The notes: generated by a model not told the origin, from the letters alone. A DNA stretch of 38,823 nucleotides from Kordia jejudonensis (GCF_001005315.1 NZ_LBMG01000022.1:1-38823), one strand, 5' to 3'. Numbered from the stretch's first letter, positions 8,395 through 18,916 are shown. Numbers and translations: made by a program.

Positions 8395-11346
8395 ATGAAA
8401 CTTCAATACAGCTTCTTTTTTATTGTCATATGGCTTTTTTTTAGCTGTAATTCTGACGAAAAAATACAAATTGTACAAAAAAATACCGTACTAATCACAT
8501 ATGTAAATCCATTTATTGGAACAGGCGGACACGGACATACATATCCAGGAGCAACCATGCCGTTTGGAATGATGCAACTAAGTCCAGATACGCGTTTGGA
8601 TGGTTGGGATGGCTGTTCAGGATATCACTATTCAGATGAATATATCTATGGTTTTTCGCATACACATTTAAGCGGAACAGGCGTTTCCGATTATGGCGAT
8701 ATTTTACTCATGCCAACCAACGAAGTAAACTTCAACAATGGCGCTGATGGAAAAAAAGGCTATCGCGCACATTTTTCGCATGACAATGAAATTGCGGAAG
8801 CTGGTTATTACAAAGTACAACTAGACAGTACAAATATTACAGTAGAATTGACCGTTTCTGAACGAAGTGGCATCCATAAATACACATTTCCTTCTGCGGA
8901 AAATCAAGTAGTGATGTTAGACTTAGTGCATCGTGATAAAGTATTAGATGCCAAAATTGATAAAATTTCGAATACTGAAATTGTAGGCTATCGTTTTTCG
9001 GAAGCATGGGCAAGTGATCAACGTTTGTTCTATGTCATACAAACATCGCATCCTTTTGATGATATCTTACAATCGCCACCAAAACAAGGAATGCCAGGCG
9101 CGCGACGATCTGCTTTGACATTTAAAAATCCAAACAATGAACCAGTTATCATTAAAGTTGGTATCTCAGCAGTTGATATCGCTGGGGCGCGAAAAAACTT
9201 GGAACAAGAAATAGGCGAGAAGTCCTTTAATGCGATAAAACAACAAGCACAAGACACTTGGGAAAGGCAATTGGAAAAAATTGTGATTGAAAGTGATGAC
9301 TTAGACTATAAAACAAATTTTTATACAGCGTTATATCATACGATGCTAGCGCCAAATATCTATCAAGATGTAGATGGACGGTATCGTGATATGGATTTAG
9401 AAATTCATCAATCGAATGAACATACACATTACACCGTTTTTTCTTTGTGGGATACGTATCGCGCAGCACATCCGTTGTATACGATTATTGAACAAGAACG
9501 TACAAACGATTTTATTAAAACCTTCATTAAGAAATATGAATCTGGCGGAATCCTGCCAATTTGGGATTTATCAGCCAACTATACAGGTTGTATGATTGGT
9601 TATCATGCTGTTCCTGTAATTTCGGATGCGTATCTAAAAGGCATTCGCGATTATGACGTGGACAAAGCGTTTGAAGCGATGAAACACAGTGCCACACGTG
9701 ATAAATTAGGCTTAGAATATTACAAAAAATTAGGATTCATTCCTGTAGAAAAAGAATCAGAATCGGTATCTAAAACCTTAGAATACGCTTATGACGATTG
9801 GACAATTGCACAAATGGCAAAAGCAATGGGAAAAACGGACGATTACGAAACTTTTGTCAAACGTGCGCAATTCTACAAAAATGTATTCGATCCAGAAACA
9901 CAATTCATGCGTGGACGTTTTAGAAACACGTGGTTTGCACCTTTTGATCCGTATGAAGTGAATTTCAATTACACAGAAGCCAACTCATGGCAATACAGTT
10001 TTTATGTACCGCAAGATATTTCAGGTTTCATAGAATTGTTAGGCGGAAAAGACAAATTAGAAGCACAATTGGACAAGCTTTTCACAGCAAAACAAGAAAC
10101 TTCAGGACGCAATCAGGCAGATATTACAGGATTAATTGGTCAATATGCGCACGGAAACGAGCCAAGTCATCACATGGCATATTTGTACAATTTCATCAAT
10201 AAACCTTCAAAAACGCAGGAATATGTGCATCAAATCTTAACCACGTTATACAAAAACGAACCAGATGGCGTTTCAGGAAATGAAGACTGTGGTCAAATGA
10301 GTGCTTGGTATGTATTAAGCAGTTTAGGATTTTACTCGGTAACGCCAGGAACGAACGAATATATTATTGGAACGCCATTATTCGATAAAGCAACAATAAA
10401 TCTAGAGAATGGAAAAACGTTTACGCTTGTCGCGAATCATCTCTCGAAAGATAATATATATATCAAATCCATAAGTTTAAACGGGAAAAATCATCCGAAA
10501 TCATTCATCAAGCATGAAGATATTATGAATGGTGGCAATTTAGTTTTTGAAATGACCAACGTTGCCACAGATTGGGGAACGCAAAACGAAAACATTCCTG
10601 TTACAACAATTACCGAACATACAATTGTATCGCCGCCGTTTATAGCGAAAGGCGATATTGCGTTCAAGGGAGAAACGGAAGTAACATTACAAACAGTTGA
10701 TAAAGAAGCTACGATTTTTTACAAATTGATCGATAACAACAAAGCTGAAAAAGTATCTTTTATCGAATATACAGCACCATTTAAAATAGCAGAAAAAAGT
10801 TCGCTAATGGTGTATGCTCAACGTGGAGATCAAAAAAGTGCAGAAATCGAAACGACCTTTTTCAAAATTGATCCAAACTTAAAAATTAAACTAGAAACGG
10901 AATATGCCAACCAATACAATGCTGGCGGACAAAACGCACTGATTGATGGAATTTTCGGTACAGAAGATTTCCGCACAGGAACGTGGCAAGGCTATTTTGA
11001 TAAAGATTTGATTGCCACTGTAGATTTAGGAAAAATAAAAGATGTTTATTCCATAAGCGCCAACTTTTTACAAGATCAAAAATCGTGGATATTTTTACCA
11101 ACAGAAGTAGAAGTATTTATTTCCACCGATGGAAAGAAATTTACAAGTGTGCAAAAGTTAGTACACGAAAAACCAAGACCTAAGGAAAAACCAAGTATTC
11201 AGAAAGTAGGAACAGCATTTAAGACCAAGAAAGCACGCTACGTAAAAATAGTTGCAAAAAAACTAGGTAAATTACCAGAATGGCATTTGGGATACAAACA
11301 TGACGGACGTTCATGGTTGTTTGTAGATGAAATAGAAATACGATAA
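8395..11346 (+). CDS. GH92 exo-alpha-mannosidase, predicted surface lipoprotein
   Basis: A 983-aa calcium-dependent exo-alpha-mannosidase family protein. Family signatures include NPFIGTGGHGHTYPGA near the N-terminus, GNEPSHHMAYLYN, and GQMSAWYVLSSLGFY in the (alpha/alpha)6 domain (about 290-720). After these come a chitobiase-type Ig-like domain (about 760-830) and an F5/8-type discoidin domain (about 845-983), the same C-terminal pair as in the adjacent GH20. I set the start at 8395 because MKLQYSFFF begins a signal peptide with lipobox FFSC (Cys18), followed by NSDEK, an acidic patch like a surface-export signal. The frame is open 142 codons further upstream, but that part is antisense to the GH20 gene. 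The glycosylasparaginase follows after 18 bp, so they are probably co-transcribed. Linkage preference (1,2, 1,3 or 1,6) cannot be told. Confidence 0.93.
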   Translation: MKLQYSFFFIVIWLFFSCNSDEKIQIVQKNTVLITYVNPFIGTGGHGHTYPGATMPFGMMQLSPDTRLDGWDGCSGYHYSDEYIYGFSHTHLSGTGVSDYGDILLMPTNEVNFNNGADGKKGYRAHFSHDNEIAEAGYYKVQLDSTNITVELTVSERSGIHKYTFPSAENQVVMLDLVHRDKVLDAKIDKISNTEIVGYRFSEAWASDQRLFYVIQTSHPFDDILQSPPKQGMPGARRSALTFKNPNNEPVIIKVGISAVDIAGARKNLEQEIGEKSFNAIKQQAQDTWERQLEKIVIESDDLDYKTNFYTALYHTMLAPNIYQDVDGRYRDMDLEIHQSNEHTHYTVFSLWDTYRAAHPLYTIIEQERTNDFIKTFIKKYESGGILPIWDLSANYTGCMIGYHAVPVISDAYLKGIRDYDVDKAFEAMKHSATRDKLGLEYYKKLGFIPVEKESESVSKTLEYAYDDWTIAQMAKAMGKTDDYETFVKRAQFYKNVFDPETQFMRGRFRNTWFAPFDPYEVNFNYTEANSWQYSFYVPQDISGFIELLGGKDKLEAQLDKLFTAKQETSGRNQADITGLIGQYAHGNEPSHHMAYLYNFINKPSKTQEYVHQILTTLYKNEPDGVSGNEDCGQMSAWYVLSSLGFYSVTPGTNEYIIGTPLFDKATINLENGKTFTLVANHLSKDNIYIKSISLNGKNHPKSFIKHEDIMNGGNLVFEMTNVATDWGTQNENIPVTTITEHTIVSPPFIAKGDIAFKGETEVTLQTVDKEATIFYKLIDNNKAEKVSFIEYTAPFKIAEKSSLMVYAQRGDQKSAEIETTFFKIDPNLKIKLETEYANQYNAGGQNALIDGIFGTEDFRTGTWQGYFDKDLIATVDLGKIKDVYSISANFLQDQKSWIFLPTEVEVFISTDGKKFTSVQKLVHEKPRPKEKPSIQKVGTAFKTKKARYVKIVAKKLGKLPEWHLGYKHDGRSWLFVDEIEIR

Positions 11347-11364
11347 TTTTTAAATTCAACTGAT

Positions 11365-12378
11365 TTGAAAAGAAGAAAATTTATACAAAATACAATCTTG
11401 TCTGGCTTAGGTTTATCCGTAGCAACAGCATTAACAGCTTGTGCGGACGAAACTAAAATGACTACTATAACTGATGAAACTAAAGCGGTTTCCACAGGAA
11501 AACCTGTCATTCCAATGGTAATTGCTACGTGGAATGTACCCAACGCAACTAAAAAAGCTTGGGAAGTATTACAAGCTGGAAAATCTGCTTTAGATGCTGT
11601 AGAACAAGGTGTCATGGTGGAAGAGGCAGACGTAAACAATCAGTCGGTTGGAAAAGGCGGATTGCCCGATAGAGACGGAAATGTAACCTTAGACGCTTGC
11701 ATCATGAACAAAGAAGGTAATTATGGCGCAGTCGTTTGTATCGAAAATATAAAACATCCAATATCGGTTGCCCGAAAAGTAATGGAAGATACACCGCATG
11801 TACTATTAGCTGGAAACGGTGCGAAGCAATTTGCAATAGAAAGTGGTTTTACACCAGAAAATCTATTGACGGAAGCTTCAAAGAAAGCTTGGGAAGAATG
11901 GAAAGTAAAATCTGAATACAAACCTGTGATCAATGTGGAAAATCATGATACGATAGGAATGTTAGCCATTGATAAAAACGGAGATATTTCGGGCGCATGT
12001 ACCACAAGCGGATTATCATACAAAATGCAAGGTCGCGTGGGCGATTCGGCAATTATAGGTTCAGGATTATTTATTGACAATGAAATTGGCGGTGCAACGG
12101 CTACAGGAATGGGCGAAGAAGTCTTAAAAACTGTTGGAAGTTTCCTCATTGTAGAATTAATGCGACAAGGGAAATCGCCACAAGAAGCCTGTGAAGAAGC
12201 GGTACAACGCGTTGTAAAGAAAAGTCCCAATTACAAAGATTTTCAAGTGGGATACATTGCTGTAAACAAACAAGGAGAAACAGGCGCGTATTGTATTCAC
12301 GAATGGTTTAATTATACGACGTATCAAAATGATGAAAACAAAAATCACAAAGCGGATTATTACGATAAGAAAAAGTAG
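11365..12378 (+). CDS. N4-(beta-N-acetylglucosaminyl)-L-asparaginase family hydrolase
   Basis: A 337-aa Ntn hydrolase of the glycosylasparaginase family, which splits the GlcNAc-Asn bond left after N-glycan trimming. The precursor self-cleaves before the threonine of HDTIGML (Thr196), producing alpha and beta chains; GRVGDSAIIGSG and CTTSG are the substrate-binding loops. The start is a TTG at 11365, chosen because it gives a twin-arginine leader (KRRKFIQ) followed by a hydrophobic segment and lipobox LTAC (Cys26); no upstream ATG is available in frame. The protein is therefore exported folded and probably lipid-anchored. It lies 18 bp downstream of GH92, and its role completes the N-glycan pathway suggested by the neighbours. 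A plain L-asparaginase or isoaspartyl peptidase is less likely given the loop sequences and context. Confidence 0.9.
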   Translation: MKRRKFIQNTILSGLGLSVATALTACADETKMTTITDETKAVSTGKPVIPMVIATWNVPNATKKAWEVLQAGKSALDAVEQGVMVEEADVNNQSVGKGGLPDRDGNVTLDACIMNKEGNYGAVVCIENIKHPISVARKVMEDTPHVLLAGNGAKQFAIESGFTPENLLTEASKKAWEEWKVKSEYKPVINVENHDTIGMLAIDKNGDISGACTTSGLSYKMQGRVGDSAIIGSGLFIDNEIGGATATGMGEEVLKTVGSFLIVELMRQGKSPQEACEEAVQRVVKKSPNYKDFQVGYIAVNKQGETGAYCIHEWFNYTTYQNDENKNHKADYYDKKK

Positions 12379-12537
12379 TTTTGGGTTTTAAATTTTAAAT
12401 GCTAAATGCTAAATTTTGAATGTTGAAATATACTTTCGAATTGACGAATTGATGAATAACGAATAACGAATAACGAATAAACAATTTTGAAATTATAAAT
12501 GTTAAATGCTAAATTTTAAATGTAAAAAAGTAAATTT

Positions 12538-12601
12538 CAACTAAACAACTAAACAACTAAACAACTAAACAACTAAACAACTAAACAACTAAACAACTAA
12601 A
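12538..12601 (+). repeat. tandem array, 8 x CAACTAAA
   Basis: Eight perfect head-to-tail copies of the 8-bp unit CAACTAAA, with no G on this strand. It is the second of four arrays in the composite locus upstream of the FHS symporter. Confidence 0.95.
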
Positions 12602-12851
12602 CAAAAAGGAAATTATAAATGTTGAATGCTAAATGTAAAATATTAAATTAAGAAAGATACTTTTTAAGACCCAAGACCCAAGACCCAAGACCAAAAGAAA
12701 CTAGTATTGAGATGTCAGTATTGAGTAGTGAGAATTATATTCAAAACAACAAACAACTAATAACGAATAACGAATAACGAATAACGAATAACGAAGTTAA
12801 AATGTTGAATGCTACATGTTGAATTTTGAATTGAAAAGAATACTTTTTACA

Positions 12852-12935
12852 ATCAACCATCAACCATCAACCATCAACCATCAACCATCAACCATCAACC
12901 ATCAACCATCAACCATCAACCATCAACCATCAACC
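12852..12935 (+). repeat. tandem array, 12 x ATCAACC
   Basis: Twelve perfect copies of the 7-bp unit ATCAACC, then a variant copy (AGCAACC) and a short AAC tract up to the symporter start. A 7-bp unit shifts frame and spacing with every copy gained or lost, and the array lies 32 bp before the start codon, within the likely promoter or leader. Confidence 0.95.
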
Positions 12936-12967
12936 AGCAACCAACCAACAACAACAACAAAAACCAT

Positions 12968-14284
12968 ATGTCAACAACTACGAAAAACTCGTACAAAAGT
13001 GCTTTTATATTTGTAACCACTTTATTTTTTCTGTGGGGATTTATTACCGTTTTGGTCGATCCGTTAATTCCACGACTCAAAGAAGTCTTTGAACTCACTT
13101 ATTTTCAGTCAGGAATGATCCAATTTGCGTTTTTTGGTGCGTATTTAGCGCTGTCGATTCCTGCAGGATTTCTATTGTCTAAAATTGGTTACAAAAAAGG
13201 AATCATTCTCGGTTTAATCATCATGGGTTCTGGATGTTTGCTATTTTACCCAGCAGCTTCTTCCCGAATTTATATTGTATTTTTATTAGCTGTATTTATA
13301 TTGGCAAGCGGCATGACCATTTTGCAAGTTGCTGCCAATCCGTATGTAGCCGCGTTAGGTTCTGAAGAAGGCGCTAGTAGCCGATTAAATTTAGCACAAG
13401 CGTTCAATTCACTAGGAACTGCCATTGCACCCGCAATTGGAGCCATGTTTATCTTGAGCGATAAAATAAAAACCAGTGACGAAATTACCGCATTGAGTAC
13501 TTCTGATAAAGAAATTTACTATGCGGCAGAAGCATCAAATGTGCAAATACCATTCGTGGCAATTGCTTTATTTACCTTGTTATTAGCCGTAATTTTCGCG
13601 TATGTAAAACTGCCCAAAATATTGCAAAAAGCACCAAAAGGCGGCTATATTTCACTTTTAAATTCGCCTTCCTTACTCATGGGCGCTATTGGAATTTTCG
13701 TTTACGTCGGAGCAGAAGTTGCCATCGGAAGTTACTTAACGAATTACTTCATCGATATGAATCTAGCGGAAGCCATTGTCAACAATTCAACGATGAAAAG
13801 GATTTCCGAATTGATTGTAAGTGCCGATCTTTCCACACTAGATCCGAAAGCCATTGTAGGAGCATTTGTAACGTTTTATTGGCTCGGCGCCATGATTGGA
13901 CGATTTATTGGTGCGTATTTAACCAAAATCATTGATCCCGCAAAAGTGTTAATTGGTTTTGCGCTTGGTGCATTGATAATGATAATAATTTCTATTAATA
14001 GTGTAGGATTTATCTCAATGTGGAGTATATTAGCAGTCGGATTATTTAATTCTATTATGTTTCCGACGATCTTTACTTTAGCATTAGGCGGATTGGACGA
14101 TTTAAAACCACAAGCATCAGGTATTTTGTGTACCATGATTGTTGGTGGCGCAGTCATTCCACCATTGTACGGACTGTTGACCGATAATATTGGCTTTAAA
14201 ACAGCATTACTTTTAGTATTTGCTTGTTATACCTACATTATGATTTACGGATTTGTAAAACAAAGAAAGAAAGTAGTAGCATAA
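12968..14284 (+). CDS. FHS-family sugar/H+ symporter (NagP/FucP/GluP-like)
   Basis: A 438-aa major facilitator with 12 predicted membrane helices in two bundles of six. The N-terminal stretch LWGFITVLVDPLIPRLKEVF, the FFGAYLALSIPAG helix and LQVAANPYV place it in the fucose/glucose/GlcNAc:H+ symporter group rather than the generic sugar porters. It would bring a released monosaccharide across the inner membrane. Given neighbouring GH20, GH92, GH2 and glycosylasparaginase genes, GlcNAc or mannose is the most likely cargo (inference). The ATG at 12968 lies at the end of a long G-free repeat leader. Copy-number change in the arrays could alter expression. The substrate cannot be decided from sequence. 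Confidence 0.88.
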   Translation: MSTTTKNSYKSAFIFVTTLFFLWGFITVLVDPLIPRLKEVFELTYFQSGMIQFAFFGAYLALSIPAGFLLSKIGYKKGIILGLIIMGSGCLLFYPAASSRIYIVFLLAVFILASGMTILQVAANPYVAALGSEEGASSRLNLAQAFNSLGTAIAPAIGAMFILSDKIKTSDEITALSTSDKEIYYAAEASNVQIPFVAIALFTLLLAVIFAYVKLPKILQKAPKGGYISLLNSPSLLMGAIGIFVYVGAEVAIGSYLTNYFIDMNLAEAIVNNSTMKRISELIVSADLSTLDPKAIVGAFVTFYWLGAMIGRFIGAYLTKIIDPAKVLIGFALGALIMIIISINSVGFISMWSILAVGLFNSIMFPTIFTLALGGLDDLKPQASGILCTMIVGGAVIPPLYGLLTDNIGFKTALLLVFACYTYIMIYGFVKQRKKVVA

Positions 14285-14313
14285 ACATAAATAATCAAAA
14301 GACTTTAGTATAG

Positions 14314-16314
<2,001 letters not shown>

Positions 16315-16321
16315 CGAATTG

Positions 16322-17017
16322 ATGAATTTAGCAAAACCGACACATATCGCCTTTTTAGTTATTGCAGCAATTACAATGCTTGTAGCTATGTTTATGGAGA
16401 AGTTTTATTTAATTTATTTTCAGCCATTTACGGTGTTAGCGATACTTGTTATTTATTTTACAGAGAAAAAAGACGCTACAAGTGTATTATACATTCTGGC
16501 ACAAATTATTGGACTCGTAGGCGGAATCCTTTTGATATTGGGCATGCGACACTATTTAAAAGCCGTTTCCATACTGTTTTCGCTGTTTTATGTATTGTAT
16601 CTTCGGTTGATGTATGTTCGGAATTTACACGATAAAGGAAGCCTGAAAACATATTTGTATGTTGCTATATTTTCGATTCCAGTCTTATATATTTATTACA
16701 ACGTTATTCAAATAATTTCGTCCGAACTCACAGAAGTAGTCATTTATTTTAGCTTTTTAATGTTTTTTATGCTGAGTTATATCATTACAGCATTGTATTA
16801 TTATATAAAAGATAAATCGCCTTCAAACCTTTGGATGTTGATTGCTGCCATGAATTTAGGCTTTATGAATATTATTATTGGACTCAATGAGATGTATATG
16901 TATGAAACCATTTTTACAGTAATTGTGGTATTCTGTAGTTTGTGTATTCAATATTTTGTGTTGAAATTTATGTTGTATGATAAAAATGAAGACGATGATA
17001 TCTTGAATATGTTTTAA
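16322..17017 (+). CDS. polytopic membrane protein, YhhN-like family, copy A1
   Basis: A 231-aa integral membrane protein with about eight hydrophobic helices and a short acidic C-terminal tail (KNEDDDILNMF). I place the start at the ATG at 16322; a TTG lies just before it. It is a close paralog of the next gene: both have the motif LWMLIAA.NLG.MNII and Y.YE..FTVI in the last third. Layout and the late helix pair weakly recall the YhhN/TMEM86 lysoplasmalogenase family, but the Asp residues conserved there are not evident (GLVGGILLI where a GD would be expected). Enzyme activity should not be assumed. It follows ligA by 7 bp and precedes its paralog by 4 bp. Confidence 0.75.
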   Translation: MNLAKPTHIAFLVIAAITMLVAMFMEKFYLIYFQPFTVLAILVIYFTEKKDATSVLYILAQIIGLVGGILLILGMRHYLKAVSILFSLFYVLYLRLMYVRNLHDKGSLKTYLYVAIFSIPVLYIYYNVIQIISSELTEVVIYFSFLMFFMLSYIITALYYYIKDKSPSNLWMLIAAMNLGFMNIIIGLNEMYMYETIFTVIVVFCSLCIQYFVLKFMLYDKNEDDDILNMF

Positions 17018-17021
17018 TGAA

Positions 17022-17714
17022 ATGGCATATAAAAAACAAGCACATATTGCCTTTTACATTACAGCTTTTCTATCATTGCTCGTGGCGCTTATTTTTGAAA
17101 AAAGAATCTTATTATTTATTTATCCGTTTACGTTTGTTACCATCTTTTTAATGTATGTGTCAGAAAATAAACGGGCAATTAGCGTTTTGTTTTCAATAGC
17201 ATTAGTATCAGGAATGGCTAGCGGAATTCTTCTTATTGAAGGATTTGGACAATATGTTCGAGAAGTCTCTGTGCTTGTTTCGCTGTTTTATATTATCTAC
17301 TTACGATTGATGTATTTGAAAAATATAAAAATGAAAACAACACCCAAAATTTACTTGCGAGTGTTGCTTATATTTCTTCCAGTATTATATGTATATGACA
17401 GAGTTATTTGTTTGATATATAATGAATTGGAATATGGTTTCAGCTACTTTGCAGTCATGGCAATTTTTATGTTGATTTACATCATGACGGCAATTTATTA
17501 TTACTTACGAAATAAAAACCAATCTAATTTATGGATGCTCATTGCAGCTGTAAATTTAGGTATTATGAATATTATCGTGACCATTAATGAACTATATATG
17601 TACGAACGAATGTTTACAGTAATTGCAATTCTTTGCAGTCATTTTATGCTATTCTTCTCATATAAGTTTATGTTGGAAGAAAATACAGAAAATGTATCAC
17701 AACTATTAGAATAG
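17022..17714 (+). CDS. polytopic membrane protein, YhhN-like family, copy A2
   Basis: A 230-aa protein with about eight membrane helices, paralogous to the gene 4 bp upstream along its whole length (shared FEK.., LFYI.YLRLMY, LWMLIAAVNLGIMNII, YMYERMFTVI). It probably arose by tandem duplication and is translated from the same mRNA. As in A1, the catalytic Asp pair expected of active lysoplasmalogenases is not visible. The C-terminal tail is short and acidic (EENTENVSQLLE). Function unknown; a lipid-linked or sensory role in the inner membrane is possible. The gene ends convergently with the DoxX gene after 35 bp. Confidence 0.75.
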   Translation: MAYKKQAHIAFYITAFLSLLVALIFEKRILLFIYPFTFVTIFLMYVSENKRAISVLFSIALVSGMASGILLIEGFGQYVREVSVLVSLFYIIYLRLMYLKNIKMKTTPKIYLRVLLIFLPVLYVYDRVICLIYNELEYGFSYFAVMAIFMLIYIMTAIYYYLRNKNQSNLWMLIAAVNLGIMNIIVTINELYMYERMFTVIAILCSHFMLFFSYKFMLEENTENVSQLLE

Positions 17715-17749
17715 GATATTAATTTAAAAAATAATACTGTTATGAGAAC

Positions 17750-18145
17750 TTAGAACTTTTTTCCAATGATTGGAATGTTTTTACGTTGTAGCCAAAGTGT
17801 AATAGCACTTAATAGAAACACAACTACAGCAGTAATAAACAATGTGCCACCATCGGGTTTGCCTTCAAACGGAACTTCAATACCAAGTTGCGTTAAGTGC
17901 ATCATAATAGCTCCGCCAATTATTCCGAGTGTTAGTGTTGCACCAAGCCAAGCGGTTTTTGGAATTACAATTAAAATTCCAGCAATTAGTTCTGCAATTC
18001 CGATTCCGATACGTCCATAAGGTTCTAAACCAACTTGTTCAAAGATATAAACACTATCAGGATGCGCGGAAAGCTTAAAACGTAAAGTTTGGATAAGAAT
18101 GATAGCAATAGCAAGTCGGATGATGAATGGAATGTATTTTTTCAT
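17750..18145 (-). CDS. DoxX-family membrane protein
   Basis: A 131-aa protein with four predicted membrane helices. The arrangement (N-terminal helix with a loop ending in F.L..HPDSVYIF, then EPYGRIGIGIAELIAGILIVIP, and a late MHLTQLGIEVPFEGKPDGG loop) is typical of DoxX/DoxD-like proteins in Flavobacteria, linked loosely to quinone or redox processes. It is monocistronic and lies convergent to the A pair and divergent from the B pair of YhhN-like genes. A TAGCTTTG -7-like box within an inverted repeat lies upstream (18198-18212). Precise function is unknown. Confidence 0.8.
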   Translation of the reverse strand: MKKYIPFIIRLAIAIILIQTLRFKLSAHPDSVYIFEQVGLEPYGRIGIGIAELIAGILIVIPKTAWLGATLTLGIIGGAIMMHLTQLGIEVPFEGKPDGGTLFITAVVVFLLSAITLWLQRKNIPIIGKKF

Positions 18146-18197
18146 AAGAGTTGGTTTTTAGCGTTTTAGTTGTGACTGTAGTCGACGAAAAAAAACA

Positions 18198-18212
18198 TAG
18201 CTTACAAAGCTA
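18198..18212 (-). promoter_or_regulatory. inverted repeat overlapping a -7-like box upstream of DoxX gene
   Basis: TAGCTT-ACA-AAGCTA is a 6-3-6 inverted repeat. Read on the minus strand it contains TAGCTTTG, matching the Bacteroidota -7 consensus TAnnTTTG, about 53 bp before the DoxX start. It could be a promoter with an overlapping operator. No clear -33 TTG was found at the expected distance. Confidence 0.35.
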
Positions 18213-18274
18213 CACAAATTATATATAATGATACACATATTTTTACAATACATAGTTAGTTAATTTATTATAGA

Positions 18275-18916
18275 ATGCCAAAACAAAAAATCCTCTTAGT
18301 TCTTTATTTTATTGTTCTCGCTTTGGACGCGATTGGTGTTGTATTTCCAGAATGGATTGATAGAAAATATACCACTTTTCTGCCAATACCACTTTTATTA
18401 ATATTGTATGTGTACACGGTAAAAAAAATGAATTGGTTGTATGTGACGTCGTTGATTTTTACGATGATAGCTATTATATTTTTTAATATGCCATCTTACT
18501 TCAAACTGGCATTGGTTTTCTACGGAATTGGCTTGTGTTTTTATGTAATTATCGTCCTAAAAAAAGCAGTAGTTATTCCTGTGAAAACAATTGTTATTGC
18601 TACGATTCCATTTCTAATAGTGTATTTAGTTCCGTTATTTTTTTATTCTGATGCTGTACAAACTGAGATATTTAACTATATCATGTTTTACGTGTTTTTT
18701 GTAGGCTTGTTCTTCTTCATTTCCACCTTAGTGTATATCAATAAACCTAGCAAAACAAATTTGTGGTTGTTATGTTCTGGAATTCTGTTTTTAATTTCTA
18801 CAATTATTCACGGATATAATCTTTTTTTCGAATACGTAACTACTATACGAGTAGGCGTTGTGATTACATTTCTAATCATGCATTTTGCGATGTATAAATA
18901 TGTTAGCAAACAATAA
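18275..18916 (+). CDS. polytopic membrane protein, YhhN-like family, copy B1
   Basis: A 213-aa inner-membrane protein with about eight helices. It shares with the following gene the early FP..IDRKY motif after helix 1, the mid ..YGI.......IIVLK.. stretch and ATIPFL..Y..P, and shares with the A pair the T-N-L-W-L-L motif before the last helices. The segment SGILFLISTIIHGYN resembles the last conserved block of YhhN/TMEM86 lysoplasmalogenases, but Thr stands where that family has Asp. I call it a divergent family member of unknown function. The start is an ATG with no competing upstream codon. It is divergent from the DoxX gene. Confidence 0.7.
   Translation: MPKQKILLVLYFIVLALDAIGVVFPEWIDRKYTTFLPIPLLLILYVYTVKKMNWLYVTSLIFTMIAIIFFNMPSYFKLALVFYGIGLCFYVIIVLKKAVVIPVKTIVIATIPFLIVYLVPLFFYSDAVQTEIFNYIMFYVFFVGLFFFISTLVYINKPSKTNLWLLCSGILFLISTIIHGYNLFFEYVTTIRVGVVITFLIMHFAMYKYVSKQ

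Larger units (their letters stand above)
12379..12967. repeat. composite repeat locus: four AT-rich modules with four tandem arrays
   Basis: This 589-bp spacer has no credible gene. It contains four imperfect copies of a module built around AAATGTTAAATGCTAAAT, beginning near 12390, 12490, 12610 and 12799. Three copies end in or near TACTTT. Each copy is followed by a different short tandem array: GAATAAC about three times (12454-12480), CAACTAAA eight times (12538-12601), GACCCAA three times (12668-12688) then GAATAAC four times (12765-12792), and ATCAACC twelve times (12852-12935). The last array plus an AAC-rich tract ends next to the symporter ATG, so the predicted mRNA leader is almost free of G. 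No CRISPR-type spacers are present. Confidence 0.85.

Noticed and set aside
11238-11639. 133-codon minus-strand ORF across the GH92 end and glycosylasparaginase start
   Set aside because: Antisense shadow of two well-supported genes, with no family resemblance.
12379-12967. Possible CRISPR array
   Set aside because: Units of 7-8 bp are contiguous with no spacers, and no cas genes are present.
12816-13016. 66-codon ORF encoding an INHQPST repeat
   Set aside because: It is only the translation of the ATCAACC array; a 7-bp unit repeats a 7-residue word automatically in any open frame, and it overlaps the symporter start.
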